Shown here piece by piece: positions 1-8,349 of a DNA stretch of 64,000 nt. A model generated the notes under the pieces. That model saw only the letters and a program-made list of their open reading frames with translations. It did no database searches and was not told the origin of the DNA. The DNA comes from Planococcus antarcticus DSM 14505 (lineage in GTDB: Bacteria; Bacillota; Bacilli; Bacillales_A; Planococcaceae). The DNA lies in NCBI RefSeq assembly GCF_001687565.2, contig NZ_CP016534.2, forward strand, positions 1,616,501-1,680,500, written 5' to 3'. Every line of letters begins with the position of its first letter. The first letter of the stretch is position 1. The position numbers were made by a program, and so were the translations under genes.

Positions 1-34
1 ATTAAAATAACCCGTTTTGATAGGAGAAGAAATT

Positions 35-934
35 TTGAAAGTAACGAAATTGTATTCATTTAGGAATGGAATGATTTATTTTTCAGTAGTAGTCTCTATT
101 ATGTCAGTAGTGTTGCCCTCTTTTCCAAAAAGTTCAGCTGCCAATGATACACTAGATGAACAAGAGATACTGAATGGTACTCCACATGAAATTATCGAAC
201 TAATTAAAGACATAGAAGGAGAGGTTATTTACAAAGCGCTTGAAGATGGTAAGATTTATTTATATGAAGAACAAATTGTTGGTGATGTAGTGACCACAAA
301 AAAATCATTGGTAGAGAATGGGACATCTACTCTAACGGAAAAATTTTCGACCGCAACAATCTTACAGGGAGATATCATTTCCGTAACTCAAAAAGATTTG
401 CTTGCCAATAAGATTATACATCAAGAAATGGTTTCTATAACTGATGAAACCGCTCCTAGTAAGCCCCATGACGACATACACCTCTGGAAACCTCCAGTGT
501 ATCCGGCAAGTGTGGGGACTAACAATGAGTTTACAGCTATGGCAACTGGTACATGGCTCAAGGCAAGAACAGCTGGTCAGAATTACGCATATTATAAGAA
601 TAGTAATGGTGGAGGTTTGGCTCGAGAACTTGGCAAACAAAAAACAATTGGTTCTTATACGACCAAATTTGATACTTTCACTAGGAACGTTGATGCAGTC
701 CGTTCTTATGAAGTAGGTGCGCTGTATAACTTCACTGCTATTGGTTTACTCGATAAAGCATTTAAATCTATAAAGTATCCTACTATCTCTAATTTGAAAA
801 AGTTCTTTAAACAGTACTTAAAAACTATTCCCGGTGTTGGAACTCTTTATCTTGTTATTAAATATTTTAGTCTTTGCAATAAAACACTGGCTGCCTATAA
901 GGCGATTCCAGGAACACCTTATAATTGGAGGTAG
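35..934 (+). CDS. Secreted protein of unknown function
   Basis: A 299-residue protein if read from the TTG at 35, which has a good ribosome binding site (taggagaag) just upstream; the open frame itself reaches back to 17. Residues 1-40 look like an export signal: basic start, hydrophobic stretch (FSVVVSIMSVVLP), then a small-residue region (SSAAND). The middle is acidic and hydrophilic. The last third is basic, with Gly/Ala/Tyr-rich segments followed by a hydrophobic stretch around TIPGVGTLYLVIKYFS, which could be membrane-active. A small membrane protein follows 34 bp downstream. I do not recognise the family with confidence. A large bacteriocin-like exported protein with a small partner is possible, but this rests only on layout. 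Confidence 0.6.
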   Translation: MKVTKLYSFRNGMIYFSVVVSIMSVVLPSFPKSSAANDTLDEQEILNGTPHEIIELIKDIEGEVIYKALEDGKIYLYEEQIVGDVVTTKKSLVENGTSTLTEKFSTATILQGDIISVTQKDLLANKIIHQEMVSITDETAPSKPHDDIHLWKPPVYPASVGTNNEFTAMATGTWLKARTAGQNYAYYKNSNGGGLARELGKQKTIGSYTTKFDTFTRNVDAVRSYEVGALYNFTAIGLLDKAFKSIKYPTISNLKKFFKQYLKTIPGVGTLYLVIKYFSLCNKTLAAYKAIPGTPYNWR

Positions 935-935
935 G

Positions 936-971
936 ATGCTTATGAGCAACATAAACACCCAAGCGTTATGA
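936..971 (+). CDS. Possible 11-codon leader ORF
   Basis: A tiny frame (MLMSNINTQAL) starts 2 bp after the stop of the secreted protein. It has a strong Shine-Dalgarno sequence (ttggaggtagg). Its stop overlaps the ATG of the next gene as ATGA. That next gene has no good ribosome binding site of its own, so the leader could couple its translation. No family support is possible at this length. Confidence 0.25.
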   Translation: MLMSNINTQAL

Positions 972-1171
972 AGGTAACGGAAAAACAAAAAATAATTTTT
1001 GTTTTAGTGCTTGCAATCCTTGCCTTTATCTACTCTATTGCAGATATCATCCACCAAATGCAGTTAGATATTTCTCCAAGACCGACTTCATGGATTTTGT
1101 TTATTTACAGCCTTACAATTATTATCGTATTATTAATCGTGATATTAAAGGAATGGAATAAAATTGAATAA
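968..1171 (+). CDS. Small two-span membrane protein
   Basis: A 67-residue protein with two hydrophobic segments (about residues 9-28, IIFVLVLAILAFIYSIADII, and 42-60, WILFIYSLTIIIVLLIVIL) around a short loop, with charged ends. It follows the secreted protein and is closed by a clear terminator, so the two probably form one transcript. The arrangement (exported protein, then small membrane protein) is the one often seen for toxin and immunity pairs, but nothing in the sequence proves this. Family not recognised. Confidence 0.55.
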   Translation: MKVTEKQKIIFVLVLAILAFIYSIADIIHQMQLDISPRPTSWILFIYSLTIIIVLLIVILKEWNKIE

Positions 1172-1178
1172 TAGAGAA

Positions 1179-1216
1179 AATGCCTTCCCGATAATTAGCG
1201 GGAAGGCATTTGTGTA
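1179..1216 (+). terminator. Rho-independent terminator
   Basis: Perfect 12-bp stem AATGCCTTCCCG / CGGGAAGGCATT with an 8-nt loop, followed by a T-rich stretch. It closes the two-gene unit upstream. Confidence 0.85.
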
Positions 1217-1326
1217 TTTTCTTGACGAGCATTAAAATGGCTTCAGCAGAAAAAACTGACTTGTTAACAATTATTATTTAAAGTATTTATTTACAATTTT
1301 TGTAATTCACTTTTTAAAAAGGATTA

Positions 1327-1354
1327 GGTTTACATATCATCAATTATCGGTAGC
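1327..1354. other. dif-like XerC/XerD site 1
   Basis: The arm GGTTTACATAT, a 6-bp centre CATCAA and the arm TTATCGGTAGC form a 28-bp site. Read on the minus strand, the arms resemble the Bacillus subtilis dif arms ACTTCCTAGAA (XerC) and TTATGTAAACT (XerD). It is one of five same-orientation copies in the window. It separates the secreted-protein block from the His-rich/metallophore block. Confidence 0.65.
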
Positions 1355-1423
1355 TGTCATTACTCTTATGTATATTAAAGAACTCGACAATCTTTGAACT
1401 GGCGTTGTAATATGAAGCTCTAA

Positions 1424-1486
1424 AAAAACACCTATGCTGCTCTTGTCAGATTTAATATCGGATACAGGCAGCATAGGTGTTTTTTC
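1424..1486. terminator. Bidirectional hairpin terminator
   Basis: An A-run plus ACACCTATGCTGC pairs with GCAGCATAGGTGT plus a T-run, with a long loop of about 28 nt. It can act in both directions. On the minus strand it lies downstream of the His-rich gene. It is about 70 bp past dif-like site 1. Confidence 0.7.
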
Positions 1487-1541
1487 CTGTGCTTCTAGCT
1501 ATTAGATTCGTCGGAAAGCATCAGAAGTGTTTGTAAAAATT

Positions 1542-1868
1542 CTACTTTACCGGAACTAATTCAACAGGGCCATGGTCGTCACAATGACCGTCATGAACTT
1601 GGTGCAGACGGTCATTCACTAGATAATCCACGTGATCACCATGTGGAACAAGTTCATGTCCGCAGTCGTTGTCGTTCCTACATCCGCAATTCATGGGTGC
1701 ACAAACATCTGGGTTCGTATCGGTAACAGAAATTCTGCATTCATCCCGGTGGCCTTCGTGTTCATGGTGAAGATGGCCATTGTGCACATAATCAATGTGA
1801 TCCTCATGCTTTATTTTCGTGTGGCCGCATGACAGATTATGCTGGTGGGAATGGTGCTCAGTGCTCAT
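1542..1868 (-). CDS. Histidine-rich metal-binding repeat protein
   Basis: A 108-residue protein with 20 His and 7 Cys. It holds two copies of a repeat of the form H-x-D-H-[IV]-D-Y-[VL]-x-[ND]-x-[RH]-L-H-x-x-H-[ED]-G-H, separated by a Cys-rich linker (CAPMNCGCRNDNDCGH). There is no signal peptide or membrane span, so it is probably cytoplasmic. Such spacing suits binding of zinc or another transition metal. It has a strong ribosome binding site (aaaggagg). It sits between dif-like site 1 and the metallophore operon, so a role in storing or buffering the imported metal is a fair inference. Similar small His-rich proteins are known in many bacteria, but their function is not established. Confidence 0.75.
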   Translation of the reverse strand: MSTEHHSHQHNLSCGHTKIKHEDHIDYVHNGHLHHEHEGHRDECRISVTDTNPDVCAPMNCGCRNDNDCGHELVPHGDHVDYLVNDRLHQVHDGHCDDHGPVELVPVK

Positions 1869-1911
1869 AAGAAAACCTCCTTTGTGTTTTTTTGATATTA
1901 GTACAATTTCC

Positions 1912-1941
1912 TTTTCTTAACTTTATTAAACGTTAAGAAAA
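1912..1941. promoter_or_regulatory. Inverted repeat upstream of His-rich gene
   Basis: Perfect 10-bp arms TTTTCTTAAC and GTTAAGAAAA are separated by 10 bp. It lies 44-73 bp upstream of the His-rich start codon, where an operator or promoter would sit. The binding protein is unknown. Confidence 0.45.
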
Positions 1942-2003
1942 TATACTTTCTTTTCGCAAAGATTATGCTTTTCACACTCCTTTTAAAAAGGTTTTTTAAA
2001 TTT

Positions 2004-2015
2004 GTAACCGGTTAC
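2004..2015. promoter_or_regulatory. Palindrome GTAACCGGTTAC
   Basis: A perfect 12-bp palindrome lies 136 bp upstream of the His-rich gene and about 570 bp before cntK. It resembles the AdcR zinc operator of streptococci (TTAAC-YR-GTTAA), but no AdcR gene is in the window and the likeness may be chance. Confidence 0.3.
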
Positions 2016-2429
2016 TTAAAACTGAACCACTTATGTAAGTCAATATATTTAAAAAATTCATTGCGGCTCATGGTTATCTTATTGCAAAAGATAAAAGTAG
2101 TTTAGCTGCAAATTCAAACTTTCAGCTAAAAGAAATAGCCAAAAAGGATTAAATTTTAACAGAAGAACCTGGCTATGAAGTAGTATACTGATTTGTTTTG
2201 AATCATCAAAACCTAGTTGAATAGATTTCGAAATTGACTTCCGGAAAAAGAAGATGGTGCCTGATACTACGTAATATCAGTGCAATAGAGGGAAGATGCT
2301 TAGTCAAGGGCGTCTTCTCTTTCTGTTTCAAATTAGTGTGCTTTGATGAGTGCATCTATTCACTAAATTTATTAGAAATTTGCATATTTATAAAAAGGTT
2401 GCAGTTTAAAAATAAAAAAGATATGATGT
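2016..2429. other. Intergenic DNA before the cnt operon
   Basis: There is no convincing gene here. A 65-codon frame at 2234-2431 has no ribosome binding site and a composition unlike the neighbours. A hairpin-like segment (about 2287-2325, GAAGATGC against GCGTCTTC with T-rich tail) may be an old terminator. The region looks like decayed DNA. Confidence 0.4.
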
Positions 2430-2450
2430 AAATCGTAATGATTACTTTTT
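2430..2450. promoter_or_regulatory. Zur box upstream of cntK
   Basis: AAATCGTAAT-G-ATTACTTTTT matches the B. subtilis Zur operator (TCGTAAT-N-ATTACGA). The left half is perfect and the right half matches 5 of 7. It predicts zinc-repressed transcription of cntK onward by the Zur encoded at 42209. Confidence 0.75.
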
Positions 2451-2575
2451 TCATATAAAGAGCATTTAAAAGAGATATGGATAGACAATACCTAACAGTT
2501 TATTGGGGTGATAAAAAGCGATAACAGAAAATAGGTTCTTAAAATCGTTAATAAGGAGGGATGAGGATTATTGTG

Positions 2576-3409
2576 ATGAAACAAGAGATAGAATTTATAA
2601 AATTAAATCCCACACAAAATATGACTATTCTTATAAAAACTAGTTATCCATTCGAAAAGCATTCCTACATTGCTTCAAGAGTAATGTCATATGACAGTGT
2701 CTATGCAGAACAAGTAGGTTTTATAGAAAAACCAGTAAATGCAGAAGCAGCTGCACATTTACAAATGGGTGGTAATGAATTTTGTGGCAATGCTTGCATG
2801 GCATTAGCAGCTTTTATTGCATCCGAAAAAGGGCTAAGACAAAACGATTCGACAGATGTATTATTAGAATCTTCAGGTACAGAACAATTAGTTATCTGTC
2901 AAGTTCAAAAAAAATCAGAAGTGTACTACTGTCAAGTTAATATGCCCATTCCTAAAAAGGTAGATTTGAAGATAGTTCATTTTGAAAATGAAGAGTTGAA
3001 TATAATAACAGTAAATTATCCTGATTTTATACATATTGTAATAGAAGTCGACGAATTCAATAACCGAATGAGAAAAAAAGCAGAAAATCTAGCAAGGTTG
3101 ATCGGAGCAACGTCGGGTACTAACTTAATTGGTGTTTTATTGTATAAATCTAAATCTGAAGAGCTGGCTCCTCTCATGTATGTTCCACATCTAGATAGCT
3201 TGATATGGGAAAGGGGGTGTGGATCCGGGACAGCATCTATAGGAGCTTACTTAGCATGGAGGAATAAAGGGGAAGTTGCTGTAAAAATAAGACAACCTGG
3301 CGGTATTATTACCGTAAACGCTGCATGTCATGAAGGAGAACTCACAAGCCTGAATATTGAAGGAAGTGTCAGCATCGTGGCACAAGGAAAAGCTTTTATA
3401 GATTGTTAA
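2576..3409 (+). CDS. cntK: Histidine racemase of opine metallophore synthesis
   Basis: Belongs to the diaminopimelate-epimerase fold family. In Staphylococcus aureus CntK converts L-histidine to D-histidine, the first building block of staphylopine. The two catalytic cysteines are visible: about C70 in GGNEFCGNA and C215 in WERGCGSGTASIG. The start IEF-x-K-x-NP-x-x-NMTIL and the end QPGG are as I recall for CntK rather than DapF. ATG 2576 is chosen because the GAGG at about 2563-2566 is well spaced for it; GTG 2573 and ATG 2561 are also in frame. It is the first gene of a nine-gene cnt set, 126 bp downstream of a Zur box. Confidence 0.88.
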   Translation: MKQEIEFIKLNPTQNMTILIKTSYPFEKHSYIASRVMSYDSVYAEQVGFIEKPVNAEAAAHLQMGGNEFCGNACMALAAFIASEKGLRQNDSTDVLLESSGTEQLVICQVQKKSEVYYCQVNMPIPKKVDLKIVHFENEELNIITVNYPDFIHIVIEVDEFNNRMRKKAENLARLIGATSGTNLIGVLLYKSKSEELAPLMYVPHLDSLIWERGCGSGTASIGAYLAWRNKGEVAVKIRQPGGIITVNAACHEGELTSLNIEGSVSIVAQGKAFIDC

Positions 3410-3433
3410 TTAATTCGATTAGGGGTGACATGA

Positions 3434-4228
3434 ATGATTGAGTTAAAGACTTTTTATGAATATTTAAATGACTTTTTAGAAAAGTTCGATGAAATAGCGG
3501 AAAACTACGATCATGCAACCGATAGGAGTTCTGAATTAGAGAATATAATTGATGACTACTCAAAGTTCATCACAAGTGAGAGCAATAAAGTAACGTGGGA
3601 ACAACTAGCACTACATAAATCTAGTGAGTTTGACCAGATTTTAACAGAGTTAAGAAAAAAATCAGCCTATTGTGTTGCTATTTTGGAAAAATACCGTGCG
3701 TTGAAACTACTGAATGGAAATAATGATGTGTCCGATTATTTTAAAAATATAGAGTCGTGTATTAAGACGGAATTTGGGAGTTTTCAAGCCGATTCTGAAT
3801 CCAAAGTATTGTTAATAGGATCTGGTTCTTTTCCGATGACACCGTTGTTAATAGCTCAGCAAACTGGAGCAGAGGTAGTTGGCACAGATATCGATGAGGA
3901 AGCCATTACACTGGGATTAAAAGTTGTAGAGAAGTTAGGCAATGGTTTAAATATCAGACTAGAACAATCAGTAGTGGAAGACCTTAATTTCACAAAAGAA
4001 GCAACCCATATCATTTTTAGCTCAACAGTTGGAATAAAGTACGAAATACTAGAGCAATTACATACTTTAACGAATGAAAATGTAGTCGTGGTCATGAGAT
4101 ATGGTGATCATTTGAAATCACTATTTAACTATCCAATGAAAAAGGTTAATGAAAAAAAATGGATGATGGTTGAAAATATTTTACGTCCTGACCACGTGTT
4201 TGATATCGCATTATATAAAAAAGCATAA
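3434..4228 (+). CDS. cntL: Nicotianamine synthase-like aminobutyrate transferase
   Basis: A 264-residue enzyme of the nicotianamine synthase-like family. CntL transfers the aminobutyrate part of S-adenosylmethionine onto D-histidine. The N-terminal half is helical and charged. The C-terminal half has a Rossmann SAM-binding region: VLLIGSGSFPMTPLLIA (about residues 124-140), then EVVGTDIDEEAI with the acidic ribose-binding residues. Length is close to the staphylococcal protein. The ribosome binding site is aggggtgacatga. The gene lies 24 bp after cntK and 26 bp before cntM. The order K-L-M is the diagnostic signature of staphylopine-type clusters. Confidence 0.88.
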   Translation: MIELKTFYEYLNDFLEKFDEIAENYDHATDRSSELENIIDDYSKFITSESNKVTWEQLALHKSSEFDQILTELRKKSAYCVAILEKYRALKLLNGNNDVSDYFKNIESCIKTEFGSFQADSESKVLLIGSGSFPMTPLLIAQQTGAEVVGTDIDEEAITLGLKVVEKLGNGLNIRLEQSVVEDLNFTKEATHIIFSSTVGIKYEILEQLHTLTNENVVVVMRYGDHLKSLFNYPMKKVNEKKWMMVENILRPDHVFDIALYKKA

Positions 4229-4254
4229 GCTTATATTTTAGAAAGGGAGAGTTT

Positions 4255-5571
4255 ATGAGTGATTTTAATCGAGTTTTAATTTTAGGAACTGGCCCTACTT
4301 CAATTCAACTTGCAGTAAATTTCAAAAAACATACAGGTTGTTACATAGCAATTGCAGGAAGAGAATCCGTTCGCTCAGAATCTTTTTTTTCAGCACTTGA
4401 GCAGAACAATCGTCAAATACACGCAAGCATTCAAAATGAAAAACATCGAACCATGAGAGGTGACGATTCTCTAGATCAAATTTTTGAAGGGTATGAAACC
4501 ATACTGGGGGAATGGGATACCATTATTCTATCTGTAACAACAGATGCCTATATAGAAGTTATCAAACAAATCAATGATAAAGTCCTAAAAAAAGTGAAAT
4601 GTATTATTTTGGTTTCTCCAACTTTTGGCTCCAATAACTTAATTAAGAATTATATCAGCAACTACAATTCAAACACAGAAATTATTAGTTTTTCTACGTA
4701 TTATGGTGATACTAGATGGGCCGATGAGAAGCCTTCAAACCGTATAATAACAACAGCTGTCAAGAAAAAAGTGTACTTAGGCTCTTCGCATCAAGCGTCT
4801 AAAAATATGGAAAGACTATACGATGTTTTTGAGCAATTAGGTATTGTGTTAAAAATGATGGATACACCTCTTGAGGCAGAAACAAGAAATATTTCTTTGT
4901 ATGTTCATCCTCCCTTGTTTATGAATGAATTTTCATTAAATGCTATATTCGGAAACTTAAATGATAAAAAATATGTGTATAAAGTATATCCGGAAGGACC
5001 TGTTACACAATATTTAATACGTGATATGTTATCTCAATGGAAAGAACTAATGATGCTTTTAGAGAAAATAAATATTAAAAGTATAAACTTACTTAAGTTT
5101 ATGACAGACGATAATTATCCAGTGAGATTGGAAAGTTTATCGCGTCGAGATATAGAAAGCTTTGTTGATTTAAAGACCATACATCAAGAGTACTTATTAT
5201 ATATTCGTTATACCTCACTATTAGTGGATCCTTTTTCAAAGCCAGATGAAGATGGAAGATACTTTGACTTTTCTGCGGTACCTATAAAAAAAATGTTTAT
5301 TAACAGAGAAGGGAAATGGGATATTCCAAGAATGCCAAAGGAAGATTATTACCGTATAAAAATAATACAAGGAATCGCAAAATACTTAAATTCAGATTGT
5401 CCAGTAATAGATAAGTTCATTCAGGCATATGAAAGTAAAATTCAAGAAGTTGTTCAATCTCATGAAACTGAATTATTATCTGATGCATTTTCCATACAAA
5501 GTTTTGAGGACGACATAAATATGATATGCAGTGAAATAGAGAAAAGTGTTAAAGCACAACAAAAGAATTAG
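4255..5571 (+). CDS. cntM: Staphylopine-type opine dehydrogenase
   Basis: A 438-residue enzyme that reductively condenses the CntL product with an alpha-keto acid using NAD(P)H, giving the finished metallophore. The N-terminal dinucleotide-binding motif is VLILGTGPTSIQLA (residues 7-20). A second motif, STYYGDTRW (147-155), lies in the region that faces the active site in this family. In known enzymes a single active-site Asp or Ala decides between pyruvate (staphylopine) and 2-oxoglutarate (pseudopaline). D152 may be that position, which would point to pyruvate, but this needs an alignment. The ribosome binding site is gaaagggagag. A second Zur box follows the gene. Confidence 0.88.
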   Translation: MSDFNRVLILGTGPTSIQLAVNFKKHTGCYIAIAGRESVRSESFFSALEQNNRQIHASIQNEKHRTMRGDDSLDQIFEGYETILGEWDTIILSVTTDAYIEVIKQINDKVLKKVKCIILVSPTFGSNNLIKNYISNYNSNTEIISFSTYYGDTRWADEKPSNRIITTAVKKKVYLGSSHQASKNMERLYDVFEQLGIVLKMMDTPLEAETRNISLYVHPPLFMNEFSLNAIFGNLNDKKYVYKVYPEGPVTQYLIRDMLSQWKELMMLLEKINIKSINLLKFMTDDNYPVRLESLSRRDIESFVDLKTIHQEYLLYIRYTSLLVDPFSKPDEDGRYFDFSAVPIKKMFINREGKWDIPRMPKEDYYRIKIIQGIAKYLNSDCPVIDKFIQAYESKIQEVVQSHETELLSDAFSIQSFEDDINMICSEIEKSVKAQQKN

Positions 5572-5607
5572 GACTTGCTTCGAAGAACCTACTAAATATG
5601 CTCTGTA

Positions 5608-5628
5608 AATCGTAATAGTTACTACTTT
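5608..5628. promoter_or_regulatory. Zur box upstream of cntA
   Basis: AAATCGTAAT-A-GTTACTACTT: the left half is a perfect Zur half-site, the right half matches 5 of 7. It lies 89 bp before the cntA start, in the gap between the biosynthesis genes and the transport genes. This implies a second zinc-controlled promoter inside the cluster. Confidence 0.7.
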
Positions 5629-5716
5629 AAAAATATCGGATTTTATAGTCAAGTTGCATCAAATCAGTAAAGCAAGACGGTTTAAACTAAATGTGATTAA
5701 AGGGAGAATAAATACA

Positions 5717-7327
5717 ATGTTAATAAAAAAAATTAAGGTTCTAGGTCTACTGTTATTGGTTTTATCTGTTCTGGCTGCCTGTTCTGAAGAAGACTCTGCG
5801 AATGAGAAAAAGAGTGATGAAACTGATAATGAGTTAGTTTATGCTGTTGCTCAGGATATTAATGATATGAACCCGCATTTATATACCGGTTCGATGCCGG
5901 CTCAAGGCATGGTCTATGAATCGTTAGTTGAAAACACAAAGGATGGGATTCAGCCATTGCTTGCTGAATCCTGGGAAATTTCTGAAGATGGCAAAGTATA
6001 CACGTTCTTCTTAAGGGAAGATGTGCAATTTCATGATGGAGAGCCGTTCAACGCTGAGGCAGTGAAGAAAAATCTCGATGCTGTACAGAGTAATGCAGAA
6101 AAGCATGCGTGGATTAAACTATCCACAAAAATGGAAAATGTGAACGTAGTAGATGAATATACTGTTGAATTGGAATTGTCCGAACCCTATTATCCAACGT
6201 TGGTTGAGTTGTCCATGACCCGGCCTTATGTATTTATCTCACCCAAAGATTTTGAAAATGGAGAAACCAAAGATGGTGTAAGTGGCTTTAACGGGACAGG
6301 CTCCTATGTGCTCACTGAACACAAAACTGCCGAATTTGCAACTTTTGAAGCAAATGAAGATTACTGGAATGGAGCGCCAGAAATTAAGAGGATAACGGCT
6401 AAAGTATTGCCGGCCGGAGAAACAACCCTTTTGGCATTGCAAAAAGGAGAGATCAATTTTGCATTTACGGATGATCGTGGTGCAGATAGTATCGCTGTTG
6501 AAGGCATGAATCAGTTGGAGGATTCTGGTGATTATCAACTCATCAGAAGTGAACCTATGAACACCAAAATGCTTGTAGCCAATAGCAGTAAAGCGGACAA
6601 CCCAATAAGTGAAACAGCTGTACGTGAAGCCATTTGGTATTCGATTGATAAAGAAACCATTAGCAAGGATATTCTTAATGGCACAGAATCAATGGCCGAA
6701 ACCCTATTTTCACCTAATGTGAATTATGCCGACGTTGATTTGAAGAAGCGTGGCTATGATGTAGAAAAAGCCATAGAGATTCTAGAAAAAAACGGTTGGA
6801 AATCAGAAAACAGCAGTGAAGCTAGAACGAAAGATGGAAAAAAATTAGAGATGAAACTTTACTATGATAGCAGCTCGTCTTCTCAGAAAACGCAGGCTGA
6901 GTTCATCCAAGCATCACTAAAAGAAATTGGTCTTCAACTGGAAATTACGGGGGAAGAGTCAACGTCAATTGCGAATAGAAGGGCCACAGGCGACTACGAT
7001 TTACTATTCAATCAAACTTGGGGTCTGGCGTATGATCCACAAAGTACAATCGCTGCTTTTACTTCTGAGGCTTCTTATTTGCATACAACAAAAGGCATTA
7101 AAAAAGAAGATGAGCTATACGACAACATTGAACAAGTTATGGTGTCGACAGATGAACAAGCTAGAAAAGCATTGTATGCCGAGATATTGACGACTGTTCA
7201 CGAAGAAGCTGTTTTTATTCCTATTTCAAACGGCGGGATGACTGTAATCGCGCCTCAAAATCTAACTGGAGTTTCATTCAAGCAGACTCAGTTTGAGCTG
7301 CCGTTCGAGTTGATGAACTTTAAATAA
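5717..7327 (+). CDS. cntA: Metallophore-binding lipoprotein of ABC importer
   Basis: An extracytoplasmic solute-binding protein of the nickel/peptide family (SBP_bac_5). It captures the metal-loaded metallophore outside the membrane. ATG 5717 is preferred over the longer frame because aaagggag precedes it by about 10 bp. It also gives a proper lipoprotein signal ending LSVLAAC (lipid-modified C22), followed by an acidic linker. Family features follow: MNPHLYTGSMPAQGMVYESL, LAESWEISEDGKVYTFFLR and VQFHDGEPFNAEAVKKNLD. Mature size is as expected for CntA. A hairpin after the gene probably keeps the permease message lower than the binding protein message. Confidence 0.87.
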   Translation: MLIKKIKVLGLLLLVLSVLAACSEEDSANEKKSDETDNELVYAVAQDINDMNPHLYTGSMPAQGMVYESLVENTKDGIQPLLAESWEISEDGKVYTFFLREDVQFHDGEPFNAEAVKKNLDAVQSNAEKHAWIKLSTKMENVNVVDEYTVELELSEPYYPTLVELSMTRPYVFISPKDFENGETKDGVSGFNGTGSYVLTEHKTAEFATFEANEDYWNGAPEIKRITAKVLPAGETTLLALQKGEINFAFTDDRGADSIAVEGMNQLEDSGDYQLIRSEPMNTKMLVANSSKADNPISETAVREAIWYSIDKETISKDILNGTESMAETLFSPNVNYADVDLKKRGYDVEKAIEILEKNGWKSENSSEARTKDGKKLEMKLYYDSSSSSQKTQAEFIQASLKEIGLQLEITGEESTSIANRRATGDYDLLFNQTWGLAYDPQSTIAAFTSEASYLHTTKGIKKEDELYDNIEQVMVSTDEQARKALYAEILTTVHEEAVFIPISNGGMTVIAPQNLTGVSFKQTQFELPFELMNFK

Positions 7328-7333
7328 GCTTTT

Positions 7334-7366
7334 TAAAAAAAGGGGAGATCTTCCCCTTTTTATTTA
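7334..7366 (+). terminator. Intra-operon hairpin between cntA and cntB
   Basis: An AAAAAGGGGA / TCCCCTTTTT stem with a short loop and a T-rich tail. No other promoter is obvious before cntB, so this is probably a partial terminator that raises binding-protein expression over permease expression. Confidence 0.65.
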
Positions 7367-7416
7367 TGAAAAGTACAAAAGTTTAGTGGGTAGCTATTTT
7401 ATGGAAGGAGATTTTT

Positions 7417-8349
7417 ATGAAAAGATACATCATTAGAAGGATGCTCGTATCTATGCCTTTACTTTTAGTCATTTCATTTTTGACGTTCGTCTTAATTAAT
7501 CTTTCTCCCATGGATCCGGCTGAAGTGATACTGCAAGCGCAAGGAGTTCCACAAATAACAGACGAACTAGTAGAGCAGACAAAAGAAGAATTCGGGATGG
7601 ATCAGCCATTTATTCTAAGATATTTTGATTGGCTCGTTTCATCCTTACAATTAGACTTTGGTGATTCGTATATTAATGGGAAACCAGTATGGTCATTACT
7701 AGGTCCGGCCTTTTTTAATACATTCAAATTGACATTAATTTCATCGATAGCAATTATCTTGGTATCTATAGTATTAGGAGTAGTCTGTGCATTAAATGAA
7801 GGGAAGATGATAGATAAATCGGTAAGGGGCATTTCTTTTTTCTTAACCGCAATGCCATCATACTGGTTGGCTACCCTTATGATTTGGTACTTCTCGGTAA
7901 AGCTAGACTTGTTGCCCACAAGCGGAATGGATTCATATAAAAGTTATATCCTACCAGTTGTTGTTATCACAATCAGTTATGCTGGTCTCTATTTTAGAAA
8001 TGTCAGGACCTCTATGATCAATAATTTGAATGAGGACTATGTTCTTTATGGAAGAGCATCGGGGTTACCAGAAAAGAAAATAACCATGCACATCCTGCGG
8101 AATTCATTGCAAGTATCCATTTCAATATTTGGTATGGCCATACCCATCATATTAGGAAGCACAGTTGTTATTGAGAATGTTTTTGCTTGGCCAGGGTTAG
8201 GAAGTCTAAGTGTGAGAGCAATTCTTAGCAGAGATTTCCCTATTATTCAGGCATACGTGCTCGTCTTAGCCGTAGCCTTTGTGTTGTTTAATGCAATCTC
8301 GGACATTATTAATGCTGCAATGAATCCCAAGCTAAGGAATGATCTGTAA
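7417..8349 (+). CDS. cntB: Metallophore ABC importer permease 1
   Basis: A 310-residue inner-membrane permease of the DppB/NikB family. The N-terminal motif MKRYIIRRMLVSMPLLLVISFLTF is the first membrane span of this family, and about six spans are visible. The EAA loop that contacts the ATPase is at YGRASGLPEKKITMHILRNS (about 210-229). The C-terminus has the common VIENVFAWPGLGSL segment. The ribosome binding site is ggaaggag. Its stop codon is immediately followed by the ATG of cntC, so translation is coupled. Confidence 0.87.
   Translation: MKRYIIRRMLVSMPLLLVISFLTFVLINLSPMDPAEVILQAQGVPQITDELVEQTKEEFGMDQPFILRYFDWLVSSLQLDFGDSYINGKPVWSLLGPAFFNTFKLTLISSIAIILVSIVLGVVCALNEGKMIDKSVRGISFFLTAMPSYWLATLMIWYFSVKLDLLPTSGMDSYKSYILPVVVITISYAGLYFRNVRTSMINNLNEDYVLYGRASGLPEKKITMHILRNSLQVSISIFGMAIPIILGSTVVIENVFAWPGLGSLSVRAILSRDFPIIQAYVLVLAVAFVLFNAISDIINAAMNPKLRNDL

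Noticed and set aside
2234..2431. 65-codon ORF before the cnt operon
   Set aside because: No ribosome binding site, unusual composition (Cys and Phe rich), and it overlaps the Zur box region; probably chance.
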